Below are positions 6,562 to 13,944 of a DNA stretch of 29,041 nt, piece after piece. The translations under genes were made by a program, and so were the position numbers. The notes beneath the pieces were generated by a model, which worked only from the letters and a program-made list of their open reading frames with translations, was not told where the DNA came from and searched no databases. Numbering within the stretch: the stretch's first letter is position 1; every line of letters begins with the position of its first letter. Source of the DNA: an uncultured Lachnospiraceae bacterium. GTDB taxonomy: Bacteria > Bacillota > Clostridia > Lachnospirales > Lachnospiraceae. The stretch spans positions 1-29,041 of the forward strand of contig CAJTZB010000009.1 in the NCBI GenBank assembly GCA_910583815.1, written 5' to 3'.

Positions 6562-7875
6562 TTACTTGGATTCTTTCAGCCCTTCCAGCAGATACTGAAG
6601 CGCTGCCTGAAGCTGGTTGTCCTCGTCATGTTCAATGACAACTTTTTTCTTTAATTCATCAAGAAGATCAACTTCTATATCCGGAGTGACACCGGTTCCA
6701 TGAATGCTTCTGCCGTTTGGAGTATAGTACTTGGACACTGTAAGCTTTACTGCCGTTCCGTCAGAAAGAGGGAATACTGACTGTACAATGCCTTTTCCAA
6801 AACTGGTAGTTCCCACAAGTGTTCCAAGCTTGTAATCCTGAATTGCTGCCGCAAAAATTTCTGAAGCGCTTGCGCTGTTTCCGTTGATGAGAACAGCAAG
6901 CGGAAGCTCAAATACGTCATCATCCGTAGAGCGGTATTCTTCTCTTGCGCCGTATTTATCCTCCGTATAAACAATCATGCCTTTTGGAAGCATATAATCC
7001 AACATATCTACAACTGCTGTCAGCAGACCGCCGCCGTTGTCTCTTAAATCAATCACAAGTGCCTGCATTCCTTCTGCTCTCAGGCTTTTGATTGCGTTCT
7101 TAAACTGGTCTACTGTTACATCATCAAATTCGGTAATCTGGATATAACCGATATTATTTTTAAGCATTTCGTGCTCAATAGTAGGAACTTCCACCATACG
7201 GCGAGTAATTTCCATATCAATCGGGTCATCTACGCCTTCTCTGATAACGGTAACCGTAACCTTTGTGCCTTCTTCTCCCTTCATCATTGCAACGACGGAA
7301 TTGATGTCCATGCCGGTAACGTCCTTGCCGTCTACCTTATAGATAATGTCTCCCGGAAGCATTCCGGCCTCATATGCCGGACCACCGACAAATGGCTTTA
7401 CGATGGTCATAATCATTGTGTTTATATTCTGCTGCACCGTAGAACCGATTCCACAGTAAACGCCATTGGAAGACTCCATCAATGCACTGTATTCCTCTGC
7501 GGTATAATAGCAGGAGTATGGATCGCCAAGCGCCTCTAACATTCCCTTATAAGCGCCGGTCTGCAACGCGTCCGCAGTCGTCTTATCCATGTAATACCAT
7601 TCAATCAGATTCTCTAAAAGCTCCATTTTGCTTGTAAAGAATTCTGTAACGAATTTCTCTTCTGGTGCTGTAGCAGAAGGCACTGCATCACCCTTGTTCC
7701 CATCCTCTGTTCCAGAACCGCCGTTTGTCTGGTCATTCGCCTCCGCCTTCATCATGCCACTATCTTTTGGTCCTTCAGAAGGTTTTGTGCAGCCGCCGGC
7801 AAATACAAGCAAAGCTGCTGCAAGAAGTACGCTGAATGAACTGGTAAGTATTCTGTTTAAAAACTTTTTGTCCAT
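6562..7875 (-). CDS. S41 family C-terminal processing protease, lipoprotein
   Basis: A 437-aa Ctp-type serine protease. Residues 1-29 form a lipoprotein signal ending FAGGC, so Cys29 is probably lipidated. A low-complexity Gly/Ser/Glu linker follows to about residue 70. A PDZ domain spans about 143-222 (YEAGMLPGDIIYKVDG). The S41 core is at 240-405, with Ser336 (in NSASASEI), Lys361 (in FGKG) and Gln365 in the catalytic spacing of CtpB. A weak AAAGG-type site precedes the start at 7875. It is the last gene of the ftsE-ftsX-hydrolase series, separated by a repeat array. It probably trims or activates wall enzymes outside the membrane. In spore formers Ctp proteases can also act in signalling, so that role is possible. 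Confidence 0.93.
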   Translation of the reverse strand: MDKKFLNRILTSSFSVLLAAALLVFAGGCTKPSEGPKDSGMMKAEANDQTNGGSGTEDGNKGDAVPSATAPEEKFVTEFFTSKMELLENLIEWYYMDKTTADALQTGAYKGMLEALGDPYSCYYTAEEYSALMESSNGVYCGIGSTVQQNINTMIMTIVKPFVGGPAYEAGMLPGDIIYKVDGKDVTGMDINSVVAMMKGEEGTKVTVTVIREGVDDPIDMEITRRMVEVPTIEHEMLKNNIGYIQITEFDDVTVDQFKNAIKSLRAEGMQALVIDLRDNGGGLLTAVVDMLDYMLPKGMIVYTEDKYGAREEYRSTDDDVFELPLAVLINGNSASASEIFAAAIQDYKLGTLVGTTSFGKGIVQSVFPLSDGTAVKLTVSKYYTPNGRSIHGTGVTPDIEVDLLDELKKKVVIEHDEDNQLQAALQYLLEGLKESK

Positions 7876-7908
7876 ACCTTTTCCGCCTTTCTTACTTTAT
7901 AGGAAACT

Positions 7909-8030
7909 GCGCCGTAGGCGCGTGTATTCTCAAATCTGCAGAGCAGATTTGCAATTGCCGCTTGCAGCAATTTTGCCGCTTGCAGCAATTTTGCCGCTTG
8001 CAGCAATTTTGCCGCTTACGGCAATTTTTT
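7909..8030. repeat. Hairpin cluster with four tandem 18-bp units
   Basis: Units of GCCGCTTGCAGCAATTTT run at 7957-7974, 7975-7992 and 7993-8010. A fourth, changed unit (8011-8028) forms TTGCCG/CGGCAA followed by six T. Upstream lie GCGCC/GGCGC (7909-7921) and CAAATCTGC/GCAGATTTG (7931-7951). The element fills the gap between the M23 gene and ctpA. Read in the minus direction, the part 7972-7931 matches the element at 21500-21541 with paired changes. The terminal hairpin would terminate plus-strand, that is antisense, transcription. Confidence 0.85.
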
Positions 8031-8037
8031 ATGATAT

Positions 8038-9360
8038 TTATTTATTATAGCTGATATATTTCAATGGGTCAACTGCTACTCCATTAATAAAGATGCCAAA
8101 ATGAAGATGAGGTCCGGAAGACACTCCAGTATTTCCTGCTAACATAATAACCTGACCTCTCTCTATATAGTCTCCCACATTGACATACAATTTATCCGCA
8201 TGCAGGTAAGCTGTAACAAGTCCGTTTCCGTGGTCAATCTTTATGTACCTTCCGCTTGTTTTGTTATAAGATGCCTCTATTACAGTTCCTGCAAGCGCCG
8301 CCACGACATTTCTGTCGCTTCCGGACAAATCCCCGGCACCGATGTCAATTCCTCTGTGATAAGTAGACGCTCCTGCGGTCGGTGCATTACGATAACCAAA
8401 GCCGGATGTCACTCGTCCGCTCTTTGGCAATGGCCACAGCATATTTTCAATATCCTGATTGCGTTTCAGCTCTTCCAGCTGCTGTTGCTGTTTCTTGCGC
8501 TCTTCTGCTTCCCGGCGAAGACGTTCCTCTTCTTCCTTGCGCTTACGCTCTTCTTCGGCAATTCTCTCTGCCTCTTTGCGCTCCAGTTCTTCGATGTTTG
8601 CTCCTTCCGACATAATTTCATTCCAATAGTTAAAGAGCATTTCCTCATCTACGCCAATAGAAGCTGCCAATTCTGCAATCTCTGCTGACTTTACGGCAAT
8701 CAGTTCGTCTACTGCCGCAAGTTCTATCTCCCTCGCATCCATTAAAGCATTCAGCTTTTCCAGCTGTGCTGTCTGCATTGCTTCCGTACGCTCTACCTGA
8801 AGCTTCGCCTCATAATAGCGGTCCAACAGTTCATTGTCATACTTTGTAATCTCTGCACGGTATTCCATTTCATTGAGCATATCAGCAAGCGTCCCATCTC
8901 CGAGCAGAATGTCCAAAAGGCCTGTTTCTCCGTTTTCATACATATAGCGGATGCGGCGCTTCATTGTTTCGTACTGCTCTTCCTCTTTCTGTTTCGCCAG
9001 CACAAGCTCTTCTTTCGTTTTGGCAAGCTCTGCTTCGCTGTCTGTAATTTCTTCTTCTAATGCATCAATGCTGTCAAGCAGCTCCAGATACTGCTTATCG
9101 AGTGTTTCGATATAAGCATCCATATCGCTCTTTTTCTGCTTCAGTTCTTCTAATTTTGCTGCGAGCTCATCTTTTTCCTTCTCCAAATCCTCTTTCCGCT
9201 TTTTAGCTGCATCAATTTCATCCTGATAAGACTTTGTTGTATCGGCTTTTGCAGCAGAAGCCGCTTTTCCAAGCGACATCAGCCCTGCGCCAACAAGCGT
9301 AAATAAAAGCGAAGAGAGGCAGATAGCCACCCATGCAAATGCAGTTGTTTTTTTTCTCAT
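8038..9360 (-). CDS. Murein hydrolase/activator with coiled coil and M23 domain
   Basis: A 440-aa exported protein. The signal peptide or anchor is at about 8-36. A long charged coiled coil follows (about 42-235), then a second run very rich in Glu, Arg and Lys (255-305). The LytM/M23 domain is at 316-432. Seen: HRGIDIG with His335 and Asp339, and HLH with His418 and His420, the zinc-binding pattern of active LytM peptidases, so this is likely a real endopeptidase and not only an activator. The start at 9360 follows AGAGG by five bases. It sits directly after ftsX, as do the EnvC-like or CwlO-like partners of FtsEX. It probably cleaves peptidoglycan cross-links when FtsEX signals at division or elongation. 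Confidence 0.93.
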   Translation of the reverse strand: MRKKTTAFAWVAICLSSLLFTLVGAGLMSLGKAASAAKADTTKSYQDEIDAAKKRKEDLEKEKDELAAKLEELKQKKSDMDAYIETLDKQYLELLDSIDALEEEITDSEAELAKTKEELVLAKQKEEEQYETMKRRIRYMYENGETGLLDILLGDGTLADMLNEMEYRAEITKYDNELLDRYYEAKLQVERTEAMQTAQLEKLNALMDAREIELAAVDELIAVKSAEIAELAASIGVDEEMLFNYWNEIMSEGANIEELERKEAERIAEEERKRKEEEERLRREAEERKKQQQQLEELKRNQDIENMLWPLPKSGRVTSGFGYRNAPTAGASTYHRGIDIGAGDLSGSDRNVVAALAGTVIEASYNKTSGRYIKIDHGNGLVTAYLHADKLYVNVGDYIERGQVIMLAGNTGVSSGPHLHFGIFINGVAVDPLKYISYNK

Positions 9361-9397
9361 AGACACCTCTTATCCCCCTTTTGACGTCTGAATTTCT

Positions 9398-10315
9398 CTA
9401 GTGTATTGATATTTTCCGAATCTGGCGTTTGGATGTAAAGTGGCTTGTTAAGAAGCACAGACCAATGCCAAACAGGAGTGCAAGCGGCAAAAACTGCTTC
9501 ATAATTTCTGTTCGCTCTAAAAAATTCAGTTTTGTAAAAATAGTTTCAAACTGTGCTTTCAGTGTGTCAATTACCTGGCTGTAAAATACCTGAAGCAGCC
9601 CGAGAGGAAGAATTGTACCAAGGATGCCAATCAGGATTCCTTCAACCATGAACGGCGCACGGATAAAGAAATCCGTTGCCCCAATAATGCTCATAATCGA
9701 AATTTCTTCCCGGCGCACATTGATGCCGGTAGAAATCGTAGTACGAATCAGGAAAATTGCAACCGCCGCTAATACAGCAATCAGCCCTGCCGATACAATC
9801 AAGACAATCGCCCGGATACCCTCAAAGCTGTCTGCAATAGATTCTGAATGGTTTACCTTCCGCACTCCGTCTATGGACTCAATAAAACGCACCAACGCTT
9901 TCTGTTTTGCTGCTTCATTAATATGCACCTCTAAGGATGCCGCATTTTTCAGGGGATTATCCGAGCCAAAGGTCTCTGCCATTTCTGCATTCAGGCTCTT
10001 TTCTTTATAGTTTTCCCATGCATCGTCAGCAGATATGTAAATAACTTCCGCCACCTCCGTACGGAGCCGGATTTCATCTCTGATTTGAAAAATTCTCTCT
10101 TCGTTTATCCCTTCGTCAAAAAATACCGTAACCCCAATCAGAGTTTCCGCAGATTTCACCATGTGATTGAAATTTGCCGCAACAAAATAAAAAATTCCAA
10201 GCAATAGCAGACATGCCGAAATAGTTGCTGCCGAGGCAAGCGAATACACTCTGTTTTTCCAAACGCCTCTGATTCCCTGAAGGATACAGTACCCCAATGT
10301 CCTAATTCTTCGCAT
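9398..10315 (-). CDS. ftsX: Cell division protein FtsX
   Basis: A 305-aa permease-like protein with an N-terminal membrane segment (about 22-46), an external loop domain (50-165) and three C-terminal segments (about 172-195, 222-245, 275-295), the FtsX layout. GGAAGG lies seven bases before ATG 10315. It overlaps the 3' end of ftsE by 14 bases, so translation is coupled. With FtsE it forms a non-transporting ABC complex that passes ATP-driven shape changes to a hydrolase outside the membrane. The M23 protein encoded next is the likely partner. Length and motifs look normal. Confidence 0.96.
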   Translation of the reverse strand: MRRIRTLGYCILQGIRGVWKNRVYSLASAATISACLLLLGIFYFVAANFNHMVKSAETLIGVTVFFDEGINEERIFQIRDEIRLRTEVAEVIYISADDAWENYKEKSLNAEMAETFGSDNPLKNAASLEVHINEAAKQKALVRFIESIDGVRKVNHSESIADSFEGIRAIVLIVSAGLIAVLAAVAIFLIRTTISTGINVRREEISIMSIIGATDFFIRAPFMVEGILIGILGTILPLGLLQVFYSQVIDTLKAQFETIFTKLNFLERTEIMKQFLPLALLFGIGLCFLTSHFTSKRQIRKISIH

Positions 10316-11042
10316 ACCGATACCTTCCTTTTTCTTCGTCGCTGATAACCCTGCCGTTTCTTAATGTAATAACCCGCTTCTGCATCTGATCCACAATTTC
10401 CTGATTATGCGTCACTACGACAACTGTAGTCCCACGCTTATTGATGTCTTCTAACAGATGCATAATCTCCCACGAATTTTTCGGATCCAAATTTCCGGTT
10501 GGCTCATCGGCAAGCAAAATCACCGGATTATTGACAAGTGCGCGTGCAAGCGCGACTCTTTGTTGTTGTCCTCCGGAAAGTTCTCCTGGGTATGCTTTGT
10601 GTTTATCAGTCAGCCCGACAAGCGAAAGCATCCTTGGCACCTGCTTTTTTATCATTTTCTTTGGCGTTTCAACAACTCTTTGCGCAAATGCCACATTGTC
10701 AAATACGTTCCTGTCTTTTAAAAGGCGGAAATCCTGAAACACTACGCCGATACTTCTGCGGTATTTCCCGACCTGATAACGGCGCAGACGTCCAATTTCA
10801 CGCCCTGCCACAAACACTTTTCCCTTAGATGGCAAAATTTCTTTCAGCAGAAGGCGAATCAGCGTTGATTTTCCTGAACCGCTGCTTCCAACAATAAATA
10901 CAAATTCTCCTTTATAAATACGGATATTAATATCCTCCAATGCATGGACATCTTGCTGATATTCTTTGCTGACATGCTCAAATAAAATAACCGGCGCATC
11001 CAGCGTGTTCATGTCTCTATTTAAATCGTATGATTCCGGCAT
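10302..11042 (-). CDS. ftsE: Cell division ATP-binding protein FtsE
   Basis: A 246-aa ABC ATPase with Walker A GSSGSGKST (52-60), VFQDFRLL Q-loop, signature LSGGQQQR, Walker B ILLADEPTGNLDP and H-loop VTHN. The PTGNLDP form and the gene pair with ftsX identify FtsE. The start is uncertain. AAAGGAG lies only one base from the ATG at 11054 and 13 bases from that at 11042. An ATG at 11012 would give the more usual length (236 aa) but lacks a good site. It is the first gene of ftsE-ftsX-M23-ctpA, read from the promoter at 11135-11164. Confidence 0.95.
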   Translation of the reverse strand: MPESYDLNRDMNTLDAPVILFEHVSKEYQQDVHALEDINIRIYKGEFVFIVGSSGSGKSTLIRLLLKEILPSKGKVFVAGREIGRLRRYQVGKYRRSIGVVFQDFRLLKDRNVFDNVAFAQRVVETPKKMIKKQVPRMLSLVGLTDKHKAYPGELSGGQQQRVALARALVNNPVILLADEPTGNLDPKNSWEIMHLLEDINKRGTTVVVVTHNQEIVDQMQKRVITLRNGRVISDEEKGRYRYAKN

Positions 11043-11134
11043 AACTATATACATACTCCTTTCAAAATCCGGAGAGCATCTTGTGCACAGCACAAACCCT
11101 TGATTTTCTATCTTCCCCTACTTTCTACACCAAT

Positions 11135-11164
11135 AGTATATCACAAAAGATGGCAGAATGTAAA
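11135..11164 (-). promoter_or_regulatory. ftsE: Promoter of the ftsEX operon
   Basis: On the minus strand TTTACA (11164-11159), 18 bases and TATACT (11140-11135), with TG one base upstream of the -10, form a good sigma-A promoter about 95 bases before ftsE. Confidence 0.65.
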
Positions 11165-11353
11165 ATGAAAAAAATATGTATTCTTTCTTACGGCATTCGT
11201 TTTGTGTCAATCCTTTTTTTGAAAAATATTTTTATTAAGTACTATTAGATATTTGTTGTCAAATTTGACCATATGCTTTTTTCCGTGAATTTTAATGTAA
11301 GTCAAAATAGACCACAAAAGTTGTCGCAAATGACTACAAATAAATAGAGCCCA
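11165..11353. other. AT-rich spacer between divergent promoters
   Basis: This part of the gap between ftsE and the HTH gene holds no open frame with a start site. It is clearly more AT-rich than the operon on its left and contains runs of T and A. GTCAAA-like words recur (11208, 11258, 11301) and could be binding sites for the HTH protein. Confidence 0.35.
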
Positions 11354-11362
11354 TGATATAAT
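11354..11362 (+). promoter_or_regulatory. Extended -10 promoter of the HTH gene
   Basis: TGATATAAT is a perfect extended -10. TGACTA at 11331-11336 is a poor -35 at wrong spacing. A strong GGAGG at 11380-11384 lies seven bases before ATG 11392. Confidence 0.6.
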
Positions 11363-11391
11363 ATAAACACAATAAATGCGGAGGTTCTGAT

Positions 11392-12480
11392 ATGGAAAAT
11401 TTAAAATGTAATATTGACCGTTACATGAAGTTAAAAGGAATTAGGATGTATAGCCATTTACTCATTGATATTGCTCACGAATTGGGAATTAGAGGACAAA
11501 AGGCATATGAATTTGCGGATAAAGAAAAATCTAATTTTTCAAAAATGTTAAAAGGAGAAAGGCCACTTAAATATGAATTTATCATTCCTTTGGAAAAAAT
11601 ATTTGGTGTTTCATTGGCTAGATTATTAGAAGAAAATGCGTACAAATTACCTGCTGAAAAAGATAATATACCATTCAATAAAGGATTTAGATATTATGCA
11701 TATCTAGATGATCCGAAATTATATAAAGAAGAGTTCGACTTATTGCTTGCAGAGGATGGACAATCCATCCTTACTCGAACTGATGAATTTGGGAAAAGTT
11801 TTCTTGATTACGTGGTTGAATATCATTCAGTTAATGGTGTTAGGTATCTTCATGATGAATATGGAATAAAATTGAAATGGTATCATAATCAATTTGAATT
11901 CAGGAAAGATAAAGGCATAGTGTGGATTTATTTTAAAAACTGGATTGAGTTTGCTCGTCTTGTTGCAAGCATGAATGATGTGGAACTGTTCAACGATATT
12001 TATGACTCCTACAATATGTTTTTTACAAATGGTCACTACGCTACAGAAAATTGTATTTTTTGTCAAAGCGAATATTTAGAAATTATGCTAGACAGTGATG
12101 ACTTGTTTAATTCAATATTTGAAATAAAACCTTATGAACTTAAGTCAAGAAGTATTGGTAAAGGAAAGAAAGAAGTTGATTCTATTACATATTATTCTAT
12201 TAATCCTATAATCAACAACTGCTTAAGATATGCTTTGAAGCATTTGGATAAATATAAGCACAGAGCAATAGATATATTAAAATTTGGAATTGACCATAAT
12301 AGAAGAATAGTCAGCGAGATTGTTTTTAATAATTGTTATATTTGTAATCATCTTGGCAGATTAGAAAACTTTACAAATAAAGATTTCTATGATATTGTTA
12401 TTTTTGTTGATATGGAAGTAAATGATGATGAAATAAGATTATTAATTAATCAATTACCGGAATTCAATAAATTAATGTGA
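11392..12480 (+). CDS. HTH (XRE-like) protein with unrecognised C-terminal domain
   Basis: A 362-aa protein. The first 80 residues resemble a Cro/C1-type helix-turn-helix unit (KAYEFADKEKSNFSKMLKGE, then a helix around EKIFGVSLARLLEEN). The remaining 280 residues form an alpha/beta-rich domain with many Tyr, Asp and Asn that I do not recognise. It has no membrane segment, and the Cys pairs (ENCIFC near 222 and NCYIC near 318) could bind metal but are not a standard motif. Base composition is markedly AT-rich and codon use leans to AAA, TTA and AAT, unlike its neighbours, which suggests horizontal gain. It stands alone with its own promoter and a terminator at 12603-12646. Similar lone HTH proteins in Firmicutes act as regulators or in phage-related functions. 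No function is assigned. Confidence 0.85.
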   Translation: MENLKCNIDRYMKLKGIRMYSHLLIDIAHELGIRGQKAYEFADKEKSNFSKMLKGERPLKYEFIIPLEKIFGVSLARLLEENAYKLPAEKDNIPFNKGFRYYAYLDDPKLYKEEFDLLLAEDGQSILTRTDEFGKSFLDYVVEYHSVNGVRYLHDEYGIKLKWYHNQFEFRKDKGIVWIYFKNWIEFARLVASMNDVELFNDIYDSYNMFFTNGHYATENCIFCQSEYLEIMLDSDDLFNSIFEIKPYELKSRSIGKGKKEVDSITYYSINPIINNCLRYALKHLDKYKHRAIDILKFGIDHNRRIVSEIVFNNCYICNHLGRLENFTNKDFYDIVIFVDMEVNDDEIRLLINQLPEFNKLM

Positions 12481-12602
12481 CAATGATTAAGAATAATGCT
12501 GTTTCAAACAATTTATTTCGGCTTCGCAAAGTGATACCTTGTCCATAATACAATTTATAGGAAAAAGGTTCCGAATGTGCCATTTGATTATTTTTAATAC
12601 AG

Positions 12603-12646
12603 AAAAAGACACCAAGAAAAATGCTTTTACCTTTCTTGGTGTCTTT
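12603..12646. terminator. Bidirectional terminator between convergent genes
   Basis: A 15-bp stem AAAGACACCAAGAAA (12605-12619) pairs with TTTCTTGGTGTCTTT (12632-12646). The A and T flanks make it usable on both strands for the HTH gene and the CdaR-type gene. The 120 bases before it hold no supported gene. Confidence 0.88.
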
Positions 12647-12741
12647 CGCCTTTGTAACGTCCATAAAGCTGTATTTCAATTATATTTTTAAATTACTTCT
12701 TTATGCGGCATTAGAATTCAAGCTGCCCCTTCCTTTTTGCC

Positions 12742-13827
12742 TTATTCCGCATGCTCCATATATTTCATATACTTTACAACCATCAATGCAATTTTAAATG
12801 TGATGGCATCTTCAAATACCCTTAAATCAAGATTTGTGCTCTTTTGCAGTTTATCCAGACGGTAGACCAGCGTGTTTCTGTGGATATAGAGCTGCCTTGA
12901 AGTCTCGGAAACGTTCAGGCTGTTCTCAAAAAATTTATTGATAGTGACAAGTGTCTCTTCATCAAAATCATCCAGCGACTTGCCGTCAAAAATTTCCCGG
13001 ATAAACATTTTACACAGGGACATCGGAAGCTGATAAATCAAGCGCCCAATACCAAGGTTGGAATAAGCCACAACATTTCTATCACTGTAGAAAATTTTTC
13101 CAACGTCCAATGCCATCTTAGCTTCTTTATAGGAGCGGGAAACGTCTTTGATTTCATTGACAATCGTTCCATAAGCCACATTTACCTTTGACATTGCCTC
13201 GGCATTTAACATATCCAAAATGACTTTTGCAGTCTTGTTTAAGTCCTCATAGGTCTCATTAACCTTTAATTCCTTGACAAGAATAATGTTCTTTTCATCT
13301 ACGGCCGTAATAAAATCCTTTGTCTTTCCGGCAAACAGACTGCGCACTGTCTCCAATGCGTTTGTATCTTTTTCATTTTTTGTCTCGATAATGAAAACGA
13401 CACGGCGCGCCTCTGTCTCGATATGAAGCTTCTTTGCGCGGTTATAAATATCCACTAACAGCAGGTTGTCAAGGAGCAGATTTTTAATGAAGTTATCCTT
13501 GTCATAGCGCTCCTTGTAAGCTACCAGAAGGTTCTGAATCTGGAAGGATGCAATTTTCCCAACCATGTAAACATCTTCGTTGTCGCCTTTTGCAAGCAGC
13601 ACATATTCCAGCTGATGTTCATCAAATACTTTGAAAAACTGGAATCCTTGAAGCACCTGACTGTCCGCTGGAGAATCTGCAAATGCCAAAACTGCGTTTT
13701 CATATACCTCTGCGTCCGGAATCGTAGAGGCAAGCACTTTGCCCTCCGTATCCATAACGCAAATATCAATTCTTGTAATTGTCTTTAACCCCTCAATGGT
13801 ACTCTGCAAAATCTGATTGGATATCAT
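12742..13827 (-). CDS. CdaR/PucR-family transcriptional regulator
   Basis: A 361-aa regulator. The N-terminal 130 residues resemble a sugar-diacid-recognition domain (ITRIDICVMDTEGKVLAST). The middle (about 130-270) is a GGDEF-like regulator region without catalytic motif. The C-terminus is a PucR-type helix-turn-helix, with ETSRQLYIHRNTLVYRLDK near 315-335, the hallmark of this family. The start MISNQILQ at 13827 is chosen because the family begins there. Two purine-rich stretches lie at 2 and 11 bases upstream, neither ideal. It has a good promoter at 13878-13906. In some bacteria such proteins respond to sugar acids or purine breakdown, but no such genes lie nearby, so the target is unknown. 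Confidence 0.88.
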   Translation of the reverse strand: MISNQILQSTIEGLKTITRIDICVMDTEGKVLASTIPDAEVYENAVLAFADSPADSQVLQGFQFFKVFDEHQLEYVLLAKGDNEDVYMVGKIASFQIQNLLVAYKERYDKDNFIKNLLLDNLLLVDIYNRAKKLHIETEARRVVFIIETKNEKDTNALETVRSLFAGKTKDFITAVDEKNIILVKELKVNETYEDLNKTAKVILDMLNAEAMSKVNVAYGTIVNEIKDVSRSYKEAKMALDVGKIFYSDRNVVAYSNLGIGRLIYQLPMSLCKMFIREIFDGKSLDDFDEETLVTINKFFENSLNVSETSRQLYIHRNTLVYRLDKLQKSTNLDLRVFEDAITFKIALMVVKYMKYMEHAE

Positions 13828-13877
13828 AGCCCCTTCTACCTCTCCTTCTGTCCGAACCGCCATTTTGTCTACAGTTT

Positions 13878-13906
13878 ATACTAGCATAAAATATGCAAAA
13901 ATTCAA
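13878..13906 (-). promoter_or_regulatory. Promoter of the CdaR-type gene
   Basis: On the minus strand TTGAAT (13906-13901), 17 bases and TAGTAT (13883-13878). It lies between the stop of the ABC gene and the regulator start. Confidence 0.6.
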
Positions 13907-13944
13907 GGCTGCAAGCGTTGCAAATATACGCGGTACCCATACTA

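Noticed and set aside
7957..8030. CRISPR array
   Set aside because: Units are 18 bp and directly tandem with no spacers, and no cas genes are near.
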